A stretch of 44,693 bases of DNA. Origin: Fangia hongkongensis FSC776 = DSM 21703. Lineage in GTDB: Bacteria; Pseudomonadota; Gammaproteobacteria; Francisellales; Francisellaceae. Of the stretch, positions 34,369 to 43,097 are shown one piece after another. The notes under the pieces were generated by a model. The model was not told where the DNA came from. It saw only the letters and a list, made by a program, of their open reading frames with translations, and ran no database searches. The position numbers were made by a program, and so were the translations under genes. Within the stretch, counting starts at the first letter, position 1. Each line of letters begins with the position of its first letter. The DNA is taken from contig NZ_KB902249.1 in assembly GCF_000379445.1 (NCBI RefSeq), positions 1 through 44,693 on the forward strand, in the 5' to 3' direction.

Positions 34369-34779
34369 TTATTGATTAAGTGCATTTTCATTTACTGTGA
34401 ACATTGTCTGTGCATTTTTTTCACCAGCTCCACTCATAATTGATCCTTGAATCATCTGTATCCCTGGAACAAGGCACATCAAAAGCACACCTATCAACAA
34501 ATGACCCGATCCGTTTTTAAGATGCTCTCCTTGTGCTCCCTGCGTGGTATGGTGCTTTCTAAATAACTGCAGTCCACTATAAACAAACCACATTCCAGAA
34601 AGTGTTGCAACGACTTGTACAAAATATTCAATCTGAGAAATAAAACCAATTAAATGCTTCGCCCATTCTTTAAAATCATTCTGACTATAGCCATTAGTAC
34701 TCGCTGCATAAGCCCCTGTTATTGCAATAGCAAAAACTGCAACACTCAGGCCAGTTTTTATTCCTCTGTTACTAATCAT
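34369..34779 (-). CDS. icmD: IcmD/DotP-like membrane protein
   Basis: 136 residues. N-terminal signal-like helix (LSVAVFAIAITGAYA), then two membrane segments at about 48-70 and 92-112 separated by a charged Gly/His loop (HHTTQGAQGEHLKNGSG). The layout, length and the place right after the IcmC-like gene match icmD in the Legionella icmGCDJB order. The sequence signature is weak because these proteins are small and hydrophobic; IcmC, IcmD and DotV are related, so assignment is moderate. Confidence 0.7.
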   Translation of the reverse strand: MISNRGIKTGLSVAVFAIAITGAYAASTNGYSQNDFKEWAKHLIGFISQIEYFVQVVATLSGMWFVYSGLQLFRKHHTTQGAQGEHLKNGSGHLLIGVLLMCLVPGIQMIQGSIMSGAGEKNAQTMFTVNENALNQ

Positions 34780-34818
34780 CTACTCATCCTTCTTTTTTTA
34801 TCGCCTATTCACCACAAC

Positions 34819-35367
34819 TTATAATAAAAAGATTTTAATATTCTGAATTGCGTTCACAACAAACTCTGCATTCATAGCAATTATGCCTGCTAACATGTGT
34901 GATATTGTTCGTCCAAGGTGCCCCTCTTGACCTTCTGATACTTTTGTTAACAAAATCATTGACCTAATTAAGGACACAAGTCCAACAATCATCAATACAC
35001 TGTAAAGCACATAGACGGTTTGCTGATTGGTACTGATATTTGAAAAATCATTCATATAACGTAACAGCGTATTTTGAGGATTCAGCGAGGTGATTGGAAA
35101 CAAACTGGCTGTTAACATTTGAAAGAAATTTGTAATCGACACCAAAATAACACCAGAGAAAATCATGAAAAATGTCGTTGATGGTGCATAATAGCGAAAC
35201 ATCTGTTGCGCTTTACCATGTTTTGTTAATCGAAAACATCCAATCAATAGTACAATAAAACCAATTCCACCAGAAACGTAAATCACAAAAGGATAAACCG
35301 ACTGAGCAATAGCAATTACAATATACTTAATTGCAATGATATCAGTGCCTTTTAACTGTGAATCCAT
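34819..35367 (-). CDS. icmC: IcmC/DotE-like membrane protein
   Basis: 182 residues with about four membrane segments: VIYVSGGIGFIVLLIGCFRL, FFMIFSGVILVSITNFFQ, TVYVLYSVLMIVGLVSLIRSMILL, and HMLAGIIAMNAEFVVNAIQ. The C-terminal pattern VGLVSLIRSMILLTKVSEGQEGHLGRTISHMLAGIIAMN is typical of IcmC/DotE (SLIRGWxLL, GHxGxSxGKxxxHxxGGxxAxN). First gene of the block; a divergent region of 450 bases lies upstream. DotV is an alternative. Confidence 0.75.
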   Translation of the reverse strand: MDSQLKGTDIIAIKYIVIAIAQSVYPFVIYVSGGIGFIVLLIGCFRLTKHGKAQQMFRYYAPSTTFFMIFSGVILVSITNFFQMLTASLFPITSLNPQNTLLRYMNDFSNISTNQQTVYVLYSVLMIVGLVSLIRSMILLTKVSEGQEGHLGRTISHMLAGIIAMNAEFVVNAIQNIKIFLL

Positions 35368-35820
35368 CTTGATTTTCGCGTTGATTTAGATGGGCACTAG
35401 ATTACGACTAAAAATTCTTGCATCAAGTATATACTTAACTTCATGTGAAAACGTTTAAACTAGATATTAATTCCCGCGGGGAACACGGTAACCATACATG
35501 TCAATCACTCGAATGTTTATCTTTCATGAAGACAACTTTTGCATATAGATATGAAGCCAAAAATTGTTTGCTGAAAGGTGAATTTTTGAGCATTAAATAG
35601 GGAAAGCTCTGATATTTTGACTGAACCCATATCTTACAGCAGTTCCCACATTAAAATGGATAGAAAGCAGCGTTTTGACAAGATATTTAATTTATCGTCT
35701 ATATGTTCATTAAGATATGATTTTATATCCATGCGTGATATCACGATATTTAGCATAATATGATGTTAGCTTAAAAGCGATCATGTTTATACATTTCAAT
35801 AGCAATAAAGGAGAATGACC
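35368..35820. other. Divergent intergenic region between Dot/Icm block and microcin locus
   Basis: No gene seen. Contains an AT-rich region with a palindrome-like GAAAACGTTTAAAC near 35443 and a GC-rich TTCCCGCGGGGAA (35471-35483, with the exact palindrome CCCGCGGG at 35473-35480) unusual for this AT-rich DNA. Probably holds promoters for both directions and the ribosome binding site AAAGGAG (35807-35813) of the microcin precursor gene. Confidence 0.45.
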
Positions 35821-36118
<298 letters not shown>

Positions 36119-36194
36119 CTTTCATACTCATCACGAGCCATGGTGTAAATTTATGGCTATGGTGAGGATATATCTTTAGGTTATTATATATACC

Positions 36195-37211
36195 ATGAGT
36201 AAACTATTTCGCAAAGAAGCTCTTGATGCCAAAAGACAAAAAACCTTTGGAAAAACAACAAATATAATTCCTATATCTTTAACATTTTGGCTGTATTTTT
36301 TTTCCTTAATTGGTGTGGGGTTGGCTCTTTTTGTTTGCTTAGGTGTATATTCAAAAAAAGAAGAGGTTATTGGCTTTTTAAAACCTAATAAAGGTATATT
36401 GCTGCTTTACCCTCATACGACTGGCACAGTTAAGAGTATTATGGTTAACCAAGGGCAAAGTGTTAATAAAAATCAACCATTACTTACCATAGAGTCAAAC
36501 AATAATGGTATTGACGGTGTCGATTTAACTCAAGCTTCTGAAAAAGAAATCCAAGACCAAGTTGATTTACAACAAAATATTGTAAAAAATCTTGAATCAG
36601 AACTCGATCGCATGCAAACACTATTGAATAGCAATTATATCTCTTTTAGCGACTACCAAAAAAAATATACTCAGCTACTAGATGCAAAAAATGAGCTGGA
36701 TCAACTGAAACGCCAACAAATAGATACATCAAGAAGCAAAGGATACACCATAACAGCGCCAAGCAGTGGAATTATTGCCTCCTTGAATGCCTTGCCTGGT
36801 GATAGTGTCAATTTACAAAAGCCATTGTTAAGTATCCTCCCTCAAAATAGTAAACTAACCGCGGAACTGTTTGTAACATCACAGGCAGCGGGCTTCGTGC
36901 ATACTGGACAAAAAGTATTGTTAAAATATCAAGCCTACCCTTATCAACAATTTGGCGTATATGACGCCATTATTACACAAGTTAGTAAGACAATTATGAC
37001 ATCAGATCAAATCTCAGCACCTATTAAATTAAGTCAGCCATTTTATATTGTCACTGCCAGATTATGCTCACAATATGTCTCCGTTTATAATGAGTTACAT
37101 TTGCTTCAATCAGGGATGTTGCTTGATGCACAAATAATAGGTGAAAAACGTACTATTTTACAATGGATTTTGGATCCGATATATAGTCTAAGAGGAAGCT
37201 TAACAACATGA
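36195..37211 (+). CDS. HlyD-family periplasmic adaptor for peptide export
   Basis: 338 residues. One membrane segment at about 24-50 (IIPISLTFWLYFFSLIGVGLALFVCLGV), then a periplasmic part with biotinyl-lipoyl-like halves (GTVKSIMVNQGQSVNKNQPLLTIES; YTITAPSSGIIASLNALPGDSV), a coiled coil between them (LESELDRMQTLLNSNYISFSDYQKKYTQLL), and a barrel end. This is the CvaA/MFP type for microcin export. ATGA overlap (37208) with the ABC gene shows a single operon. No TolC gene here; the outer-membrane channel would come from elsewhere. Confidence 0.88.
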   Translation: MSKLFRKEALDAKRQKTFGKTTNIIPISLTFWLYFFSLIGVGLALFVCLGVYSKKEEVIGFLKPNKGILLLYPHTTGTVKSIMVNQGQSVNKNQPLLTIESNNNGIDGVDLTQASEKEIQDQVDLQQNIVKNLESELDRMQTLLNSNYISFSDYQKKYTQLLDAKNELDQLKRQQIDTSRSKGYTITAPSSGIIASLNALPGDSVNLQKPLLSILPQNSKLTAELFVTSQAAGFVHTGQKVLLKYQAYPYQQFGVYDAIITQVSKTIMTSDQISAPIKLSQPFYIVTARLCSQYVSVYNELHLLQSGMLLDAQIIGEKRTILQWILDPIYSLRGSLTT

Positions 37212-39301
37212 GATTATTAAACAATATACAGTTTAGCCTGCGAGGCTCTTTGCCTGTGATTTTGCAAACAGAGACTGCTGAGTGTGGTTTGGCATGTATA
37301 GCAATGATCGCGCAATTTCATAAAAAGCCAGTGAATTTAAGAGGTTTAAAAAGTAAATTTTATAGCTCATCCACTGGTTTAAACTTTCAAAACTTGATCG
37401 ATATTAGTGCCAATATGGGTTTTATGACTCGACCATTAAAATGCGAAATTAATGAGCTCAAGTTATTATGTAAACCCACACTATTACATTGGGATTTAAA
37501 TCACTTTGTTGTGTTAAAAAAAGTAAGAAAAAACAAGATCTTTATCCATGATCCTGCCGTGGGTGTCGTTACAATGAATCTTGATGAGGCATCTCAACAT
37601 TTTACAGGTGTCGCTCTAGAAATAACACCTCAAACAGAACTTCATCTTTTAGATGAAAGTAAATTAAGATTAAGACACTTTTTTAATGCTCTTCCCGGAC
37701 TAACAGGGGTGATATTCCAAATTTTTATTGTATCAACTGCACTTGAAATATTTGGGATATTATCTCCATTGTTTCTACAGTTTGTTACTGATGACGTATT
37801 GGTTACAAGAGACTATCAGTTACTTGAGCTGCTGTGTATCGGATTTTCATTATTATTAATTATGCAGGTTTTCGCAGGATATGCTAGGAGTATTGCAATT
37901 CAATATCTGTCAACACGCTTAAATTTACAATTAAGTAATAATTTATTTCAACACTTACTTAAGCTACCAATTCAATTTTTTGAAAAACGTCATTTGGGCG
38001 ATATTATCTCACGTTTTGGGTCAATGAAAACAATTCAATCTAAAATAAGTACAGATATTATCGAAGGAATACTTGATGCAATCATGGTGATTGGCACATT
38101 TACTATCATGTTTATTTATAGCAAATTATTAACTTCAGTTGTTTGCATTGGACTACTGATGTATGCAACATTAAGATCTATATCGTATCCCTATTTTCGA
38201 CAAATGAATGAAAGATCTTTGCACCTATCCGCAAAACAAAGCTCTATTTTTATGGAGTCTATTCGATCAATTCTACCTGTTAAACTATTTGGAAAAGAGC
38301 TTGAGCGACAATCACAATGGCAAGCCAGTTATGTAGATACCATTAATACCGGTATTAAAATCACTCAGATATCACTATATTATGGCTCGTTTAATCAATT
38401 AATAAGTGGTATTGAATATATTATTGTCATTTATCTGAGCGCTATTTCTGTCATGAATAATACTTTTTCCATTGGTATGCTCATTGCCTATATTTCCTAT
38501 CGAACACAGTTTGTCGCGCGAATGAAGAGCTTAGTTGATAAAATACTTGACTATCGAATGATATATCTACACTTAGACAGGGTGTCTGATATAGCATTAG
38601 AAAAAGCAGAAATTGATATCAATCAAACAAGTATTTCAAATATAGAGTTGCAAGGAGGTATCACTGTAAAAAATATTAGCTTCTCTTATTCTAGCTATGA
38701 AAGACATTTATTTAATGATCTTTCTTTTGAAATTTATTCTGGCGAAGTCGTTGCTCTTATTGGTGCTTCTGGTATGGGTAAGACTACATTGATAAAGTTG
38801 CTGTTGCAACTCGTCCGCCCATCTAGTGGTGAGATACTATATGATGGCAAAGATATTCATAAGATAGGATTAAAGAATTTTAGAGCACAAAGTGCAGCCG
38901 TCATGCAAAACGATGCATTACTTAGTGGAAGTATTTTTGAAAATATAACTTTTTTTAGCAAAAACCCTGATCTTAAATTTGCGCAAAAATGCGCACAATC
39001 TGCCTGTATACATGAAGAAATTTTACAAATGTCTATGGAGTATCAAACAGTTATTGGCGATATGGGAAACATTTTATCTGGTGGGCAAAAACAAAGATTA
39101 CTGCTAGCAAGAGCATTATATGCTAAACCAAAAATTTTGTTCTTAGATGAGGCTTCTAGCCATCTTGATTCAGAAAATGAATCTTATATTAATCAGAATA
39201 TAAAAAAGCTAGGCATTACTATTGTTATGATTGCACATAGACAAGAAACCATTAATATGGCAGATAGAATTATTGATCTAGGAAAATTACAGTCTGTATA
39301 A
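37208..39301 (+). CDS. Peptidase-containing ABC exporter (C39, PCAT type)
   Basis: 697 residues. N-terminal C39 peptidase: QTETAECGLAC with catalytic Cys26, His99 in HWDLNHFVVL and Asp115 in HDPAVG. Then a transmembrane domain of about six helices (about 160-450), and an ABC ATPase: Walker A GASGMGKTT (519-527), signature LSGGQKQR (623-630), Walker B ILFLDEASSHLDS (about 645). It removes the double-glycine leader and exports the peptide. The precursor at 35821 is the expected substrate. CvaB/LagD-like. Confidence 0.93.
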   Translation: MRLLNNIQFSLRGSLPVILQTETAECGLACIAMIAQFHKKPVNLRGLKSKFYSSSTGLNFQNLIDISANMGFMTRPLKCEINELKLLCKPTLLHWDLNHFVVLKKVRKNKIFIHDPAVGVVTMNLDEASQHFTGVALEITPQTELHLLDESKLRLRHFFNALPGLTGVIFQIFIVSTALEIFGILSPLFLQFVTDDVLVTRDYQLLELLCIGFSLLLIMQVFAGYARSIAIQYLSTRLNLQLSNNLFQHLLKLPIQFFEKRHLGDIISRFGSMKTIQSKISTDIIEGILDAIMVIGTFTIMFIYSKLLTSVVCIGLLMYATLRSISYPYFRQMNERSLHLSAKQSSIFMESIRSILPVKLFGKELERQSQWQASYVDTINTGIKITQISLYYGSFNQLISGIEYIIVIYLSAISVMNNTFSIGMLIAYISYRTQFVARMKSLVDKILDYRMIYLHLDRVSDIALEKAEIDINQTSISNIELQGGITVKNISFSYSSYERHLFNDLSFEIYSGEVVALIGASGMGKTTLIKLLLQLVRPSSGEILYDGKDIHKIGLKNFRAQSAAVMQNDALLSGSIFENITFFSKNPDLKFAQKCAQSACIHEEILQMSMEYQTVIGDMGNILSGGQKQRLLLARALYAKPKILFLDEASSHLDSENESYINQNIKKLGITIVMIAHRQETINMADRIIDLGKLQSV

Positions 39302-39546
39302 ACAGGGCCTAAGCCTCCTTTGAGGAAAAAGATTATAAGCGATCTGCTTGATTTTAAGAATAAATCTTTTCTAATGGCTTAAAACCTTTACGCTTTATTC
39401 AAGAACTGGTGGCCAAAATGAAATTATATATTGTGTTGGCTACAACCACTCTAACGTTATCTTTGATTAAATCAAATATATAAAAGTTAAATTATATACA
39501 GTGTCTTAGGATAAATAAAAATACTGCCCAATAGGAGAAATGCATT
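39302..39546. other. Intergenic region after the exporter
   Basis: A tiny frame at 39418-39483 (KLYIVLATTTLTLSLIKSNI) looks like a bare signal-like peptide, but has no ribosome binding site of note. An AGGAG at 39533-39537 belongs to the next gene. Confidence 0.35.
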
Positions 39547-39765
39547 ATGAGAAGAACCACAATAGTCTCAGAACAACAGCTTATTGCTTGTATGGATGAT
39601 TTTTTTGCATGCGATCAGAAAATAGCAATTATTAATGAGATAAATACAAGATCAAGCAATGAACTTAAGAATCTGTCTCCAACACTAAACTTTAAGAGTC
39701 ATGAATTTCATAATACATTGAATCCAGATAACACTTTGGGCAATAATAATATAATCGATATTTAG
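39547..39765 (+). CDS. Small unknown protein of the microcin locus
   Basis: 72 residues, start ATG with AGGAG 9 bases upstream. Acidic N-terminus with two Cys (ACMDDFFACDQK, Cys at about 15 and 22) and a C-terminal part rich in Asn and Pro (NTLNPDNTLGNNNIIDI). No double-glycine leader, no signal peptide, no membrane segment. Position after the exporter suggests an accessory or immunity role, or a second product; unrecognised. Confidence 0.5.
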   Translation: MRRTTIVSEQQLIACMDDFFACDQKIAIINEINTRSSNELKNLSPTLNFKSHEFHNTLNPDNTLGNNNIIDI

Positions 39766-40347
39766 GGAATTATGATGGATTATGGCTGGATATTGTACTA
39801 TTGGGTCTCCATATAAATCTGAGCCAAAATTCCCTCTTCGAGGTATATTTTAAAAATAAAGGCCAATCCTTCAAAACTTCATTGGTCAAACCTCTAGGCT
39901 ACCTCTCAAAGAGTTACCTCCAAGGAACTGTAACTCGGTGATTAAGAATGAAGGCATGGACTTGGTAATTGTGTAAACTAGACCTAAACACTGTAGGGCT
40001 ATTACTATCGGTACGACAAACTGCAAAGGATGTGAAATATCAACAGATCCTGATCAATATAAAAATATATCGTAATGAATGTATATACGATAACCCAAAC
40101 ACAAATGGTTTGATGGTTGATATTAGATGACAAAGGAAATATATTGTTATATTTTTTAATACATTTTATGTACATATTTAATCAGGTTGTTTTGATATCA
40201 TCATTCCGGTGGCGACTTTTGTCATACTAAATTATGCAGTTGTGTATGCGGTTAAAGGTACCGGCTTCGCGTAATGCAATGCTCTCTTAAGTAACTGCGT
40301 TATCGATGCCATAAACCCATAAACTAGGTGATTATGGAGATTGATTA
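39766..40347. other. Non-coding region before the GDSL gene
   Basis: No gene or strong repeat seen in about 580 bases. A TTGTCATA-type -35-like stretch lies near 40217. Ribosome binding site GGAG (40335-40338) for the GTG at 40348. The sequence looks like degraded DNA with many stops. Confidence 0.35.
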
Positions 40348-41703
40348 GTGGAAATTCTATCACTCAGACTATACTGGCGTTGCCTTGCTTTATTCATCCT
40401 AAGTCAATTCTCATTATCAGTGAGTACTGCCTCTGAAGCATTTTATATTGTGCTGGAAAATCGTTGTCAAATGTTGACCAGACTGTATATCAAAGCACAC
40501 ACAGATCATGTTGCAAAGTATAAGATGTATGTTGTTGAATCAAATTCATCAAAAACCATAGGATTATTTGAGTTGCAGCCTTATCACATATGGGTTAATC
40601 TTCATGGTCATTGGCATCAACTGCATTTAAAACCTCATCATCGTTACATAGGAGCCGATTGGATGTCAGTGTTTGGTGTGACGCTGCAACCAAAAACTTA
40701 TATTGATTGGCATTGGTGGAACCCCTTTCCATCCTTCACCCTGTTATTCTGTCCTGAATGGATTGAGCTTCAGAAGAGTAGATTGTTCTACGGAATGGAT
40801 CGGGTAATTTTTTTAGGAGACAGCCTTAGTGATAAGGGAACACTACATAAATATACATTCGGTCGTGTACCTAAATCTCCTCCCTATTATAATGGTGTCT
40901 TTTCTAACGGTCGTCCATGGACAGTACGACTAGCAGAAGCCTTGCATCCACATCGGATTTATGCTGAAAATTATGCTGTTGGTGGTGCCACAGTACGCTG
41001 GCGACTGTGGCCTACTTTACCATATTCCTTGAATTTTCAAATTGATGCCTATCTTCTTAATCATACGGAAATGCACGATCACGGTCGTCATGTTGTTTTT
41101 ATACTACTAGGGGCAAATGATTATTTGATGGGGAAATATACACGCTCGCAAGTTGATGAGATCACAACAGAAACCATTGCTACAATTCAGACAGAGGTTG
41201 ACAGGCTACTACGGTCAGGTGTCAGACGATTTGTAATAATAGGCTTGCCAGATTTAGGGTTGACACCAAAGGCTAAGAAATCAGGGGTAAGTCAGGATAT
41301 GAACAGTATAAGTCTAGCGCATAACCGGAAACTTCATACGATGGTTGAAAGGTATCGTCTACAGTATACTCAACTTGATTATCATTTTCATTACATTGAC
41401 GTGTTTACTATGTTACATGAGTTGCTTAAAAAGCATAGTCGCATTAATAAACAGTATAGACTAGCAATTTCAAATTTCAGTGACCCATGTTGGAAGAGAG
41501 GTTATACGGATTATTCAGTTCGATCTCCTAAGGATAAACAGGTTGAGGTTTTAACCAGTGAAATTTGCTTACATCCTGATCATTATTTATTCTGGGATGA
41601 AATGCACCCTACCCAAATTATACATGATTTGCTCTATCGCTACATTCTGAATCAACTTGATATTAAAATACAAAAAAGCACAGATAAAATTGAAGTTTGC
41701 TAG
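40348..41703 (+). CDS. Secreted GDSL lipase/acyltransferase
   Basis: 451 residues from a GTG at 40348 with GGAG about 9 bases upstream. Signal peptide about 1-29 (LYWRCLALFILSQFSLSVSTAS). Residues 30-145 are an extra Trp/His-rich beta part (PYHIWVNLHGHWHQLHLKPHH). The GDSL domain follows: block I FLGDSLSDKG with nucleophile Ser159, block II AVGGATV (about 210-216), block III LGANDYL with N257, and block V DEMHP with D417 and H420. The FxxGDSLSDxGN-like pattern and PPYYNGVFSNGRPW are typical of Legionella-type PlaA/PlaC phospholipase/acyltransferases. Exported and likely active on lipids. Confidence 0.88.
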   Translation: MEILSLRLYWRCLALFILSQFSLSVSTASEAFYIVLENRCQMLTRLYIKAHTDHVAKYKMYVVESNSSKTIGLFELQPYHIWVNLHGHWHQLHLKPHHRYIGADWMSVFGVTLQPKTYIDWHWWNPFPSFTLLFCPEWIELQKSRLFYGMDRVIFLGDSLSDKGTLHKYTFGRVPKSPPYYNGVFSNGRPWTVRLAEALHPHRIYAENYAVGGATVRWRLWPTLPYSLNFQIDAYLLNHTEMHDHGRHVVFILLGANDYLMGKYTRSQVDEITTETIATIQTEVDRLLRSGVRRFVIIGLPDLGLTPKAKKSGVSQDMNSISLAHNRKLHTMVERYRLQYTQLDYHFHYIDVFTMLHELLKKHSRINKQYRLAISNFSDPCWKRGYTDYSVRSPKDKQVEVLTSEICLHPDHYLFWDEMHPTQIIHDLLYRYILNQLDIKIQKSTDKIEVC

Positions 41704-41855
41704 GTAAAAGATAGATCATGTTCATTTCTGGTAGTCCTCATTGAACTATGTCAGTTTGACTTAAGGGGACTGTTAAGTGAATACATTATGCTCATTACAC
41801 CTCCATCATTATTGCACATATTGATAATTTTTTCAGGAAGTTTATACAACTCACA

Positions 41856-43031
41856 CTATAAAATTCTTGGCTTATCAAAGAAAAACTCAAGAATAAAACA
41901 GCTACCCTGCTCTACTTGACTTTGTACTTCAATTTTTCCGTTTAAGCAATCCAAATTATTTTTAACAATATAGAGCCCAAGCCCCATTCCATGTATTCCT
42001 CGGTAGGAAGGTCTAACACGCTCACCTAATTTAAATATTCTTCCAAAGTCAATTTTGTGAATACCAATCCCAGTATCTTGAATAAAAAATCGTATTCTAT
42101 AACTAGAATCAAGATCTTCTAATACTTTAGCACCAAAAACAACACTTCCCTCTTCGGTAAACTTAACGGCGTTTGCAAGGATATTTCGGAGTATCTGAGC
42201 TAGTTTAGCACGGTCGCTAACAATATCCTCTGGTAGATGCTTATCTATCTGCTGATAGATATGAAGGTCTTTTGTAGTGGGTATTGATGATTTTGCGATC
42301 GCTATTTCACTTTCTATTACGTGACGTAAATTAAACTGACTCAAATAGATTTTCCTGCTAAATTCATTACTCAAAAAGGCATCTTTCAATTGTCTGAGCA
42401 TTCTTGATATACTCCAGCACTCTTTTTCTAGAAGTGCTGCAACCTCCCTCATTTTTGGATTTGTGAGAAAAAGTTGTAAAAATTTGATATTTTCTGACAT
42501 AGCAGTCAATGGCAGACTAACATCATGATGAAAATTTTCAACAAAGTCTCTTTGTACACGATCTTTATCCTCTAATTGCTCTTTTTGTCTCATAACCTGA
42601 CTCTCAAGTTGTTTCCGCTCACTGATGTTAATAGAAACTCCAACAACTCCAACAACATTACCATCAATATCATTGAGTGCTTTTTTGGCAGATAGATAGG
42701 TTTGAGATTCTCCTCCTATTTCAACTATCTCTTCGACTTCTATTTCACTTTTATTACCTGAAACAATTGCATAGTCGTGTTTCATTAGTAAATTTTTATA
42801 TTCCGTTTTCCCCCAGTTAACGTCCATGTCTGAATATCCAATGATATCACTTTTTTCTATGTCTAAAACTTTGGCCATACCAGCATTACAGCCATCATAG
42901 ACTCCTTCGAGATTTTTCCAATAAATATTTGCGGGAATTTGATCCAAAATGTACTCATATTGTGAGAACTTGTTTTCATAGTAAATACATTTCTCCTTTA
43001 ACTGTATCAGTTCTTTTTCCAACTTGTTCAT
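41856..43031 (-). CDS. PAS-domain sensor histidine kinase
   Basis: 391 residues, no membrane segment. N-terminal coiled coil (1-25), PAS domain about 25-140 (YILDQIPANIYWKNLEGVYDGCNAGMAK, then KKALNDIDGNVVGVVGVSINISERKQ), dimerisation/phosphoacceptor FVENFHHDVSLPLTA with H169, and an ATPase domain with N box NILANAVKFT, G1 DTGIGI, F box IFKLGER and G2 GMGLGLYIV. The phosphoacceptor region reads HD-x-x-x-PL, not the usual HELRTPL. No response regulator in the window, so it is an orphan kinase. It faces the GDSL gene and precedes the NRPS gene in the same direction. Confidence 0.88.
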   Translation of the reverse strand: MNKLEKELIQLKEKCIYYENKFSQYEYILDQIPANIYWKNLEGVYDGCNAGMAKVLDIEKSDIIGYSDMDVNWGKTEYKNLLMKHDYAIVSGNKSEIEVEEIVEIGGESQTYLSAKKALNDIDGNVVGVVGVSINISERKQLESQVMRQKEQLEDKDRVQRDFVENFHHDVSLPLTAMSENIKFLQLFLTNPKMREVAALLEKECWSISRMLRQLKDAFLSNEFSRKIYLSQFNLRHVIESEIAIAKSSIPTTKDLHIYQQIDKHLPEDIVSDRAKLAQILRNILANAVKFTEEGSVVFGAKVLEDLDSSYRIRFFIQDTGIGIHKIDFGRIFKLGERVRPSYRGIHGMGLGLYIVKNNLDCLNGKIEVQSQVEQGSCFILEFFFDKPRIL

Positions 43032-43097
43032 TTAGTCACTCCTAACAAATTCAGCCAACAAACTACATAATGTATTACAAAATATCAAAGCAAGTAT

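Noticed and set aside
28002-35367. IncI-type conjugation genes instead of Dot/Icm
   Set aside because: DotB, DotC, DotD, DotL, DotM and IcmT have IncI relatives, but the DotN/IcmJ gene does not, and no relaxase or TraU/TraY-like gene is seen.
39418-39483. 21-residue signal-like peptide
   Set aside because: Very short, no ribosome binding site, no partner; may be chance.
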